A stretch of DNA of 21,745 bases from JALORV01 sp963769745 (GCA_963769745.1 CAVYNB010000030.1:1-21745); one strand, 5' to 3'. Numbered from the stretch's first letter, positions 9,305 to 16,255 are shown. Numbers and translations are program-made. Notes: generated by a model not told the origin, from the sequence alone.

Positions 9305-9687
9305 GCCTTGCTCCTTTGGGGTTTGCGCCGGCCTGCCGTGGCGCGCTTAGGGGCTGCAGGGGCACAGGCGGCGAGCGGAGCGCACGAGGCGCCCGGGCCG
9401 CAGTCGGCCACACAGCAGTTATCCGTCAAATAAGCGAGCAGATCATTCATCGTCGGGAAGTTCGCCGCATAGAAAATGAAGCGACCCTCGTGGCGCGCCG
9501 TGACCAGTCCCGCGTGCGTCAGCTCCTTCAAATGGAAGCTCAACGTTGCCGGCGCAATCGTCAACTGCTCGGCGATTTCGCCCGCTGCCATGCCGCTCGG
9601 CCCCTGCTCGACCAGCAGCCGGAACACGCCGAGACGGGTTTCCTGCGCCAGCGCGCCGAGAGCACGAACAACCGTAGTTGCTTCCAT
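9301..9687 (-). CDS. arsR: ArsR-family arsenic-responsive repressor
   Basis: This 128-residue ArsR/SmtB winged-helix repressor would release DNA on binding arsenite. The recognition-helix region is at about 36-57 (GEIAEQLTIAPATLSFHLKEL). The sensor is not the E. coli-type CVC in the DNA-binding helix. Instead there is a C-terminal cluster C91, C92, C96, C102 and C108 (NCCVADC), similar in kind to repressors that use a C-terminal vicinal cysteine pair. A basic tail follows. The start at 9687 gives normal ArsR length; the frame is open further upstream but that would cover the promoter. The stop overlaps the arsI start. It heads the arsR-arsI-arsC-acr3 operon. Confidence 0.93.
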   Translation of the reverse strand: MEATTVVRALGALAQETRLGVFRLLVEQGPSGMAAGEIAEQLTIAPATLSFHLKELTHAGLVTARHEGRFIFYAANFPTMNDLLAYLTDNCCVADCGPGASCAPLAACAPAAPKRATAGRRKPQRSKA

Positions 9688-9694
9688 GGTTCGA

Positions 9695-9722
9695 ATAATA
9701 TGGAAATGTTGAAAGATGTCAA
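9695..9722 (-). promoter_or_regulatory. arsR operon promoter, near-consensus sigma70
   Basis: The minus strand shows a perfect -35 TTGACA (9722-9717), a 16-bp spacer, and TATTAT (9700-9695), one base from the -10 consensus. Transcription should begin near 9688-9689, directly at the arsR ATG (9687), so the message may be leaderless. No Shine-Dalgarno-like sequence precedes that ATG. The AT-rich stretch and the TTCGAA palindrome at 9690-9695 could be part of the ArsR operator, but I see no convincing longer dyad. Confidence 0.75.
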
Positions 9723-9824
9723 GTCCTGCAGACGCACGGGATCCAGTGGCCCCCGAAAGAATTCGGAGAGCATTTGATCCAGCGTGCCGCGTCGAAGCCA
9801 CGAACAAACTAGCCTTGAACCAGT

Positions 9825-9840
9825 GGCAGCACGTGCTGCC
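9825..9840. repeat. 16-bp perfect palindrome upstream of the permease
   Basis: GGCAGCACGTGCTGCC is identical to its own reverse complement and ends 17 bp before the permease ATG at 9858. It is the only long perfect dyad in the arsR/permease intergenic region, so it may be a regulator-binding site or a hairpin in the leader. Confidence 0.6.
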
Positions 9841-9857
9841 GTTGGTCAACCTCTTCG

Positions 9858-11320
9858 ATGGATACGACTCTGCACCTCCTGAACGGCGGTGCAGGTAATC
9901 TCGCCGCCTACCTGGCGGCCCATGTGCTGCTGTGCCTGCTGCCGGCGTTCTTTATCGCCGGCGCCATGGCGGCCTTGATCCCCAAGGCCAGCATCACGCG
10001 CTGGCTGGGACGCAGTACCTCGCCACGCGTCTCCTACCCGGCGGCCGTGGCAGCGGGGTCTCTGCTCGCAGTGTGTTCGTGCACCATCGTTCCGCTGTTT
10101 GCCGGCATCTACAAGAAGGGCGCGGGCCTTGGTCCGGCGATCACGTTCCTGTTCTTCGCACCCGCAGGCAACATCCTCGCCCTCGCCTACACCGGCAGCA
10201 TCCTCGGCGCCGATTTCGCCATTGCCCGCGTGGTTCTGTGCATTCTGTTCGGCATCGGCATCGGCTTGCTGATGGCGCGCCTGTTCTGGCGCGACGATGC
10301 GACCCACGACGCGCGGACCGACGCGTTGTTCGCCAGTGACGGCCGCATCAGCCGGGCCGCAATCGGCCTGCTGCTGTCCCTGGTCGCGGTGCTGCTCGCC
10401 GGCACGCTGAAGCTCGCGCCGCTGACGGCGATCATCGCCACCGCCGAGCTGCCAGCGACGTGGGCCGAGGCCTGGCAGGCCACGCTCGTTCAGTGGGTCC
10501 CGTTCGACGCCGCCAGGGGTGAAGAAGGCGTGAGCGTGCAAGGATCACTGCTCATCCTGCTGCTCGTGCTCATCGGGCTGGCCGCCTGGAAAGGTCTCGA
10601 GAACATCGTCGAGGGGCCCAACCGGCTGGACCTGGATCGCCCTTGCGCTGACAGCGGCCACGCTGCTGACGGCCGCACTGAGATTGGTCCCAAACAACGG
10701 AGGACTCGAGGTCGCACTGACCGGGCGCGTGATCGCGGTCGGTGTGACGCTGCTGGCCTGCCTGCACTTCGCACGTCGGCTCGACGTCGAGCACCGTCAG
10801 GCATGGCTGTGGGAGTCGTGGCGCTTCGTGAAGCAGATCTTCCCGCTGCTGGTGGTGGGTGTGTTCGTGGTCGGTGTGATCCGGCAACTGATTGAGCCCG
10901 CGTGGATACAGAGCCTCGCCGGACAGAACGACCTGACCGCCAACGCGGTCGCCGTGTTGTTCGGTGTGTTCATGTACTTCCCGACGCTGGTGGAAGTGCC
11001 GGTGGCCCGCATGTTCCTCGACCTCGGCATGCACCCCGGCCCGCTGATGGCCTACCTGATGTCCGACCCGGAGCTGAGCCTGCAAAGCATGCTGATGGTG
11101 GCCGCGATCATCGGTCGGAAGAAGACGGCAGCCTACGTCGCGCTGGTCGCCGATGTTCAGCATGGCTGCCGGGATGATTTACGGCGCCTGGGTGGATGGA
11201 GCCAGCCTCGCCTGGATAGGACTGGGCCTCGTCGCATTTGCTGGCGTGCTGACGGGTGCCTTGGCCTGGCTGAACGGCCACCGCCCGCGCTCCAGTCGAC
11301 TGAAAGGAGAACATGCATGA
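9858..11320 (+). CDS. ArsP-like permease (PF03773 type; two +1 frameshifts as sequenced)
   Basis: This multi-spanning membrane permease belongs to the DUF318/ArsP group, some of which export trivalent organoarsenicals. The first part has several hydrophobic helices and the family signature around C73 and C75 (AVCSCTIVPLFAGIYKKGAG, then FFAPAGNILALAYTG). The second part (frame change near 10621-10626) holds WRFVKQIFPLLVVGVFVVGV and FPTLVEVPVARMFLDLG. The third (change near 11147-11153) ends WLNGHRPRSSRLKGEHA. Corrected length is 486 residues, longer than the roughly 315-350 of typical ArsP, so the exact subfamily is uncertain. It is divergent from arsR, and its stop overlaps the next gene's ATG as ATGA. 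No ribosome-binding site is evident. Function is inferred from family and neighbours. Confidence 0.8.
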
Positions 11321-11553
11321 AAACCGTGAAGATCCTGGGACCCGGATGCGCCAACTGCCGCAAGCTCGAGGCGATTGCGCGCGACGCCGCGGCCAGCGCG
11401 GGCATTGAAGCCGAGTTCGTCAAGGTCACGGACATGAACGACATCCTCGCCTTCGACATCCTGTCCACACCGGGACTCGTCGTCGATGACAAGGTGGTCA
11501 GCAGCGGCCGCATCCCGACCCAGGCGGAGGTCAGGCAATGGCTGGCGGCGTAG
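11317..11553 (+). CDS. small thioredoxin-family protein (CANC active site)
   Basis: This 78-residue protein of the minimal thioredoxin type (PF13192-like, 'redox-active disulfide protein') begins KTVKILGPGCANCRKLEAIA. The active site CANC is at 11-14 and the cis-proline at P52 (STPGLVVDD). GGAG precedes the start, which overlaps the permease stop by 4 bp, so the two are translationally coupled. Proteins of this type are often found beside DUF318 permeases. It may keep permease or ArsC cysteines reduced, or bind the substrate, but the sequence does not decide this. The frame is intact. Confidence 0.85.
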   Translation: MKTVKILGPGCANCRKLEAIARDAAASAGIEAEFVKVTDMNDILAFDILSTPGLVVDDKVVSSGRIPTQAEVRQWLAA

Positions 11554-11597
11554 AGCAGAAACGCGCGAGCATGTTGGGCAGCCCGAAGGAAGGTGGC

Positions 11598-12008
11598 ATG
11601 AAGCCCCTGACCATCCTCTGGCAGCGCCTCGTCAAGGAAGGTCAGACCTGTGACCGCTGCGGCGGTACGCAGCTCGAATTGCAGAAGGCCGTTGACCGAC
11701 TGCAGGGCGCGCTCGCCCCGCTTGGGTTCGAACCGCATCTCGAGACGCAACAGATCGACGAGCCGACATTCAGTGCTTCGCCGCTGGAGTCGAACCGCAT
11801 CTGGATCGCTGGCGTCCCGATGGAGGACTGGCTCGGCGCCCGCGTGGGCGCGAGCCGCTGCTGCGCCGCCTGCGGCGACTCGGACTGTCGAACGGTCAGC
11901 GTGGACGACCTGACCTTCGAAACGATTCCAGCAGCACTGATCGTCAAGGCGGCTTGGCTGCAGCCGCTCAACTTGGCGCCGAACTCTAACTCGTCCGAAT
12001 TCAGGTAA
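11598..12008 (+). CDS. DUF2703-like cysteine-rich protein, function unknown
   Basis: This 136-residue cytoplasmic-looking protein resembles the DUF2703 family as I remember it. It begins KPLTILWQRLVKEGQTC and has two cysteine groups, C18-x2-C21 (CDRCGG) and C88, C89, C92, C97 (CCAACGDSDC), separated by a conserved-looking SNRIWIAGVPMEDWLGA. The arrangement suggests binding of a soft metal or metalloid, but that is inference. The start at 11598 is preceded by AAGGAAGG at good spacing; an earlier in-frame ATG at 11538 would overlap the thioredoxin gene. It is the third gene of the permease-thioredoxin cassette, 44 bp downstream. Confidence 0.8.
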   Translation: MKPLTILWQRLVKEGQTCDRCGGTQLELQKAVDRLQGALAPLGFEPHLETQQIDEPTFSASPLESNRIWIAGVPMEDWLGARVGASRCCAACGDSDCRTVSVDDLTFETIPAALIVKAAWLQPLNLAPNSNSSEFR

Positions 12009-12356
12009 GGCACGGCGCACGTTGGATCTGTTGCCTCAAAGTCTCAGCACTTGAGAGGGAAAGCCGCTGCTCGGCGGCCAAAACAAAGTCCTACGTGTGA
12101 TTGCCACGCAAGTGCGGCGCGTGGCCACAGCGCAATTCGTCGCGCTTCAGCAGCCCGTGCGACACACGCCGTCCGGGATGGAACCGGCTCCGCGCATCGC
12201 GCTCTGACGCTGACGCCCCGCGTCAGACAGTTCAGGCAAGCGCCCTGATTCGAAAACGAAAAAGGGGCCGACCTCAGGTCGACCCCTTCCCATTGCTGAC
12301 ACCTGCTGTCGGGACGGAGAGACTCCGTCCCTGGCAATTACGCCGCTGCGCTCCGG
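12009..12356. other. 348-bp intergenic region with hairpins, no gene seen
   Basis: The region lies between two convergent genes. It contains several small dyads: GCCGC/GCGGC near 12063-12078, a perfect 7-bp stem GCCACGC/GCGTGGC with a 9-base loop (12103-12125), and CTGACGC-CCC-GCGTCAG (12210-12226). None of these is followed by a U-tract on the plus strand, so a terminator for the DUF2703 gene is not clear. The minus-strand terminator at 12259-12286 is listed separately. Short open frames here show no recognisable protein. Confidence 0.6.
12259..12286 (-). terminator. rho-independent terminator of the haem lipoprotein gene
   Basis: On the minus strand GGGGTCGACC pairs with GGTCGGCCCC (ten pairs including one U-G) around a TGA loop, followed directly by TTTTTCG. 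It lies about 70 bp past the stop of the minus-strand gene ending at 12357. Confidence 0.9.
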
Positions 12357-13403
12357 CTACTTCGCAAAGCGCAGGTACTTGGCGTCGTAGTGCACGGCGT
12401 GGCGGACCTGGGCATTGTCGAACGCGGCGAAACCGAACGGATAGGCTGCATCCAGGTTGCTGAACTGCACGTCGAACTTGCTGCCCGTCACGAGCTTGCG
12501 GCTCAGGACCGACGTCAGGACGCCGTTGTTCCACGTCATCAGGACCTTGATGTCGGCACGGTCACCCATCAGCGGATGGCTCTGGTGTGATGCCACTTCG
12601 TCGCCGGGCTTGAAGCGCGTGTCATCGAACGGGACACCCGTGTCCTTGATGATGTAGTACGTGCCGCCGGCATTGCCGGGCTTGCCGTCCTTGTTCATCA
12701 GTTCCGGCTTGCCGTTGACGACCTTCAACTGGCTGTACTCCGAACCGCCCGGGTCGCCCTTGCGGCCAGCATTCGGGCTCTTCTGCTTGTCATAGCGGGT
12801 GTGGTCGGTGTACTGGTCATCCACGTGCCCCACCGGACCTGTGCGCATGCCCTTCATGTGCCACATGTCGAGGACTTCGCCCTCGGTCATCGTGTACTTG
12901 TTGCCATAAGGCTTGCCTTCCCCGACGTGGCAGGCGACCGCGCACCCGGCGTCGTTGAATCCTTTGACCGAGTTGTTGATCGGCCACAGGAACGCCCACT
13001 TGTCCTCGTAATAGACGTTGTCATCTCCGCCCGTGTTGGCCGGATCACCGAGCTTCTTCCATGACCCATCGGCCTGCTTCTGGAACGGCATGCGGCGGAT
13101 CGAGTTGGTCGGATCAGCGTACTGGACCAGCATGTAGAGCGTATCGGCGGTGTACACGGCTTTCAGCGTGGCCGTGGTCGAGCCCTTGCCGCCGAAGTTC
13201 ACGCCGCCACTCACGTCGATGGAGATCGGCTTCGCGGCGGCCCATGCCGGGTCCGATGCGCCTGCGGTCAGGCTCGGGGCCGTCGCGACTTTGGCTGCCA
13301 CCAGTGTGTTGGGGTCTGCCGCCTTGTCCTTGTTTGCGCAGCCGGCCGCAAACACGGCCGTCAGGGCCAGCGTCGCCGCTGTCATTACCGGTCTGATCTT
13401 CAA
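12357..13403 (-). CDS. ethylbenzene-dehydrogenase-related haem lipoprotein
   Basis: This 348-residue exported protein resembles the ethylbenzene dehydrogenase/cytochrome c-552 family (EB_dh, PF09459), whose members bind haem in a beta-sandwich. The start is taken as TTG at 13403 with GGGAGAGAG just upstream; the longer frame to 13574 lacks signal-peptide character. The N-terminus is a lipoprotein signal with lipobox AAGC (C22), so it would be anchored to a membrane facing the periplasm. The motif CAVACH (C154, C158, H159) is CX3CH rather than CXXCH. H182 and H193 are possible distal ligands. It is a single-gene unit with a strong terminator, divergent from the PadR gene. The electron-transfer role is inferred; no catalytic partner genes are present. 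Confidence 0.75.
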   Translation of the reverse strand: MKIRPVMTAATLALTAVFAAGCANKDKAADPNTLVAAKVATAPSLTAGASDPAWAAAKPISIDVSGGVNFGGKGSTTATLKAVYTADTLYMLVQYADPTNSIRRMPFQKQADGSWKKLGDPANTGGDDNVYYEDKWAFLWPINNSVKGFNDAGCAVACHVGEGKPYGNKYTMTEGEVLDMWHMKGMRTGPVGHVDDQYTDHTRYDKQKSPNAGRKGDPGGSEYSQLKVVNGKPELMNKDGKPGNAGGTYYIIKDTGVPFDDTRFKPGDEVASHQSHPLMGDRADIKVLMTWNNGVLTSVLSRKLVTGSKFDVQFSNLDAAYPFGFAAFDNAQVRHAVHYDAKYLRFAK

Positions 13404-13609
13404 TTCTCTCTCCCTTGCGTTCACTGAATCGACTGTGCTCGGTGCGCGGTGATCCCGCGGGACTTCAGATTCTGGTTTCCACCAAGCCGCTTGCACACCA
13501 CTAAGAGCGACTCTGTTGAGACAATCGACATCAATCGCTTGCCTCCTGCGGTTACTCTGCGGCGAGTCTTGCATCGACCGCCGTCCGGGCGTTTGCGTTA
13601 AATCAGCAC

Positions 13610-13624
13610 TATCGAAAGTCGATA
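13610..13624. promoter_or_regulatory. dyad TATCGA-AAG-TCGATA, candidate PadR operator
   Basis: Perfect 6-bp inverted repeats flank a 3-base centre, ending three bases before the PadR ATG at 13628. It is in the divergent intergenic region between this regulator and the haem lipoprotein gene, a usual place for an autoregulatory site. Binding is not shown by the sequence alone. Confidence 0.55.
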
Positions 13625-13627
13625 ACG

Positions 13628-13930
13628 ATGTCCGATGTCGTCAGGGACGTAGGCCTGGCCTTCGCCCGCCTGCATGTCCTGCACCATGCCCATGAGGAGC
13701 CGATCTTCGGCGTCGGCATGATGAAGGAACTGGCACGGCATGGTTATCGGCTCGGCCCAGGGACGCTGTATCCGCTGCTCCACGGCATGGAGCTGGATGG
13801 CCTGCTGAAGTCCAAATCCCAGGTCGTCGCGGGCAAGGCGCGCAAGTACTACACGATCACGCGGCGCGGCCGCGCAGCCCTCGACAGGCTGCGCCCCAAG
13901 CTGAAGGAACTGGTTGACGAGGTCCTGTAA
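13628..13930 (+). CDS. PadR-family transcriptional regulator
   Basis: This 100-residue winged-helix protein has the PadR signature GPGTLYPLLHGMELDGLL (43-60), followed by the wing with RKYYTITRRGRAALDRL. The length fits the short PadR subgroup with a single helical C-terminal dimer arm. The ligand is unknown. It is divergent from the haem lipoprotein gene and convergent with glmM (48 bp between stops). No Shine-Dalgarno sequence is seen before the ATG because the operator-like dyad abuts it. It plausibly regulates itself and perhaps the lipoprotein gene; this is inferred from position. Confidence 0.87.
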   Translation: MSDVVRDVGLAFARLHVLHHAHEEPIFGVGMMKELARHGYRLGPGTLYPLLHGMELDGLLKSKSQVVAGKARKYYTITRRGRAALDRLRPKLKELVDEVL

Positions 13931-13978
13931 GGACGGCCGCCGACGGCGTGGGACGGCGCTGAGGACTGTGCCGAATGC

Positions 13979-15331
13979 CTAGTGGTGCAAGACACTCCCG
14001 ACGCGGTGGGCCAGACGCTGCGCCATCGCTTCGGCGATCTCGGGTTCGGCAGCCTCGACCATGACGCGCAGCACGGGTTCGGTGCCCGACGGACGGATCA
14101 GGACACGACCGGCGCCCTGCAGTTCGCGTTCCACGACCGACATCTCATCGATCAGTGGCGCATGGGACTTCCAGTCGAAGCCACGCTCGATGCGCGCGTT
14201 GACCAGCGCCTGCGGCAGCAGCACCAGATCCGCGGTCAGCTCGGCCAGTGATTTGCGGCTGCGACGGATGGCCGCCAGCACCTGCAATGCACTGACGATG
14301 CCGTCGCCGGTACTGTGGCAGTCCAGGCACAGAAGGTGGCCGGAACCTTCCCCGCCGTACTGCCAGCCCTTTTCTTCCAGCATCTCCAGCACGTAGCGGT
14401 CGCCGACCTTGGCGCGCGCAAAGCCGACGCCGAGCTCGCCGAAGCGGCGCTCGAGTGCGTAGTTCGTCATCAGGGTGCCGACGGCGCCGGCAACCTTTCC
14501 CACGCGCATGCGGTCGCGCACGATGACGTACAGCAGCTCGTCACCGTTGTACACGCGTCCGTCGGCGTCGCAGATCAGCACGCGGTCGGCATCGCCGTCG
14601 AGCGCGATGCCAAGGTCCGCCTCGGCCGCCTGCACCGCATGCGCGAGCTGCTCGGCATGCAGCGCGCCGACACCGTCGTTGATGTTCAGTCCGTTGGGCG
14701 ACGCGCCGTGCGAGACGACATCGGCGCCAAGTTCGTGGAACACGTGCGGGGCGACGTGGTAGGCCGCGCCATTGGCACTGTCAACGACGAGCTTCAGTCC
14801 CTTGAGGTCGAAGTCACTCGGAAACGTGCGCTTGCAGAACTCGATGTAACGGCCCGCGGCATCGTCGAGCCGTCGCACCTTGCCGAGCCGGCGCGCGTCG
14901 ACGCAATGCCACGGCTGCTCGAGTTCCTGCTCGATGCGTTCCTCGACGGCATCCGGCAGCTTGGTGCCGCGCTCGGAGAAGAACTTGATGCCGTTGTCCG
15001 GATACGGATTGTGCGAGGCGCTGATGACGATGCCGGCGTCGAGCCGCAGCGCCCGGGTGAGGTAGGCCACGGCCGGCGTCGGCAGCGGTCCGCACAGCAC
15101 GACATCGACCCCGGCGCTCGAGAGGCCCGCTTCGAGCGCGGCCTCGAGCATGTAACCCGAGATGCGCGTGTCCTTGCCGATCAGCACGGTCGGTCGGGTC
15201 GCGCCGCCCTCGGCCCGATGCGCCAGGACCCGCCCGGCCGCCTGCCCGAGCCGCAGTACGAACTCCGGCGTGATCGGCGTTTCTCCGACGGTTCCTCGCA
15301 CCCCGTCGGTACCGAAATACTTGCGCGTCAT
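13979..15331 (-). CDS. glmM: phosphoglucosamine mutase GlmM
   Basis: GlmM converts glucosamine-6-phosphate to glucosamine-1-phosphate for UDP-GlcNAc, peptidoglycan and LPS synthesis. The 450-residue protein starts TRKYFGTDGVRG. It has the active-site serine loop VISASHNPYPDNG (phosphoserine S106), the metal loop DGDADR (245-250) and the C-terminal phosphate-binding RPSGTEPVLRV. Length matches the family (about 445). The ATG overlaps the folP stop as ATGA, with AAGGACGAGG upstream, so translation is coupled to folP. It is intact. In related genomes I would expect pstS or tpiA/secG next, but here accessory genes follow. Confidence 0.97.
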   Translation of the reverse strand: MTRKYFGTDGVRGTVGETPITPEFVLRLGQAAGRVLAHRAEGGATRPTVLIGKDTRISGYMLEAALEAGLSSAGVDVVLCGPLPTPAVAYLTRALRLDAGIVISASHNPYPDNGIKFFSERGTKLPDAVEERIEQELEQPWHCVDARRLGKVRRLDDAAGRYIEFCKRTFPSDFDLKGLKLVVDSANGAAYHVAPHVFHELGADVVSHGASPNGLNINDGVGALHAEQLAHAVQAAEADLGIALDGDADRVLICDADGRVYNGDELLYVIVRDRMRVGKVAGAVGTLMTNYALERRFGELGVGFARAKVGDRYVLEMLEEKGWQYGGEGSGHLLCLDCHSTGDGIVSALQVLAAIRRSRKSLAELTADLVLLPQALVNARIERGFDWKSHAPLIDEMSVVERELQGAGRVLIRPSGTEPVLRVMVEAAEPEIAEAMAQRLAHRVGSVLHH

Positions 15332-16209
15332 CCCTCGTCCTTTCTCATCGCTGCCCAGACCTGCAGCGCGTCCCGCGTCGCTGCAACATCATGTACCCGC
15401 ACGATACGCGCGCCACGCTCCGCCGCGAGCACGGCGGCCGCCACCGAGGCCGCGACGCGCTCGCCGACCGCCCGGCCCGTCACGGCGCCGAGCATCGACT
15501 TGCGCGACAGCCCGACCAGCACGGGCCTCCCGAGCGCCGTCAGTGCGTCCAGTTCGCGCAGCAGGCGGAAATTGTGCGCCACCGACTTGCCGAAACCGAA
15601 TCCCGGATCCACCGCGATGCGTTCGGCCGCAACACCCGCCTGCACCAGTGCCGCCACGCGTGCCCGCAGGAAGTCGCTGACTTCCTGTACGACGTTGCCA
15701 TAGTGCGGCTCGCGCTGCATCGTCCGCGGCGTGCCCTGCATGTGCATCAGCACGAGGCCGCAGCGGCTTGCAACGACGGCCTCGGGCGCGCCCTCTTCCT
15801 GGAACGCGCGCACGTCGTTGACGATCGACGCGCCGGCCGCCAGCGCGGCCCGCATCACGCCGGGCTTGCTGGTGTCGACCGACAACGGCACCGCGGTCGA
15901 GCGCAGCGCCTCGATCAGCGGCACCACGCGTTCGATCTCGTCGCGCTCCGACACGTCGGCCGCGCCGGGCCGCGTCGACTCGCCGCCGATGTCGAGCAGG
16001 TCGGCTCCCTCGTCGATCAGGCGGTGCGCGTGCTCCAGTGCGGCCGGCGCCGACAGGTACCGGCCACCGTCCGAGAATGAATCGGGCGTGACATTGACGA
16101 TCCCCATGACGAGAGGCCGCGACAGATCGAGATCGCGGCCACCGACCGACCACACGGGCGTCGACGGAACGATTGGACTGACTGCGGGATCAGCTGCGCT
16201 GCTCATCAT
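15328..16209 (-). CDS. folP: dihydropteroate synthase FolP
   Basis: FolP joins para-aminobenzoate to the pterin diphosphate in folate synthesis and is the sulfonamide target. The 293 residues include the first signature MGIVNVTPDSFSDGG (35-49), the second LLDIGGESTRPGA, and the downstream substrate loop GLSRKSMLG; the family usually has about 280 residues. The first 20 or so residues are a poorly conserved extension and no strong ribosome-binding site precedes the ATG, so the start is less certain than the rest. It sits behind a terminator-like hairpin after ftsH and overlaps glmM by 4 bp. Confidence 0.96.
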   Translation of the reverse strand: MMSSAADPAVSPIVPSTPVWSVGGRDLDLSRPLVMGIVNVTPDSFSDGGRYLSAPAALEHAHRLIDEGADLLDIGGESTRPGAADVSERDEIERVVPLIEALRSTAVPLSVDTSKPGVMRAALAAGASIVNDVRAFQEEGAPEAVVASRCGLVLMHMQGTPRTMQREPHYGNVVQEVSDFLRARVAALVQAGVAAERIAVDPGFGFGKSVAHNFRLLRELDALTALGRPVLVGLSRKSMLGAVTGRAVGERVAASVAAAVLAAERGARIVRVHDVAATRDALQVWAAMRKDEG

Positions 16210-16229
16210 TTCATTCTAGAAGCGCCCAA

Positions 16230-16255
16230 GAAAAAGGCCGGACGAGCCGGCCTTT
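16230..16255 (-). terminator. rho-independent terminator after ftsH
   Basis: On the minus strand AAAGGCCGG pairs with CCGGCCTTT around CTCGT, and the run of T continues (TTTTTCTT). It lies in the 64-bp gap between the ftsH stop and the folP start, so it should separate or attenuate transcription between rlmE-ftsH and folP-glmM. Confidence 0.85.

Noticed and set aside
3335..11153. Programmed translational frameshifting as the cause of the broken frames
   Set aside because: The sites share no common slippery heptamer, pseudoknot or stop context, and too many occur per gene (up to six) for programmed recoding to yield useful product.
12044..12337. Small minus-strand open frame of 97 codons
   Set aside because: It starts downstream of the haem lipoprotein stop and covers its terminator; no ribosome site or recognisable domain.
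13515..13540. FNR/Anr-like box in the lipoprotein/PadR intergenic region
   Set aside because: TTGAG and ATCAA half sites are present but the spacing is nine bases, not four.
14315..15703. 462-codon plus-strand open frame opposite glmM and folP
   Set aside because: It spans two real genes on the other strand and shows no protein motif.
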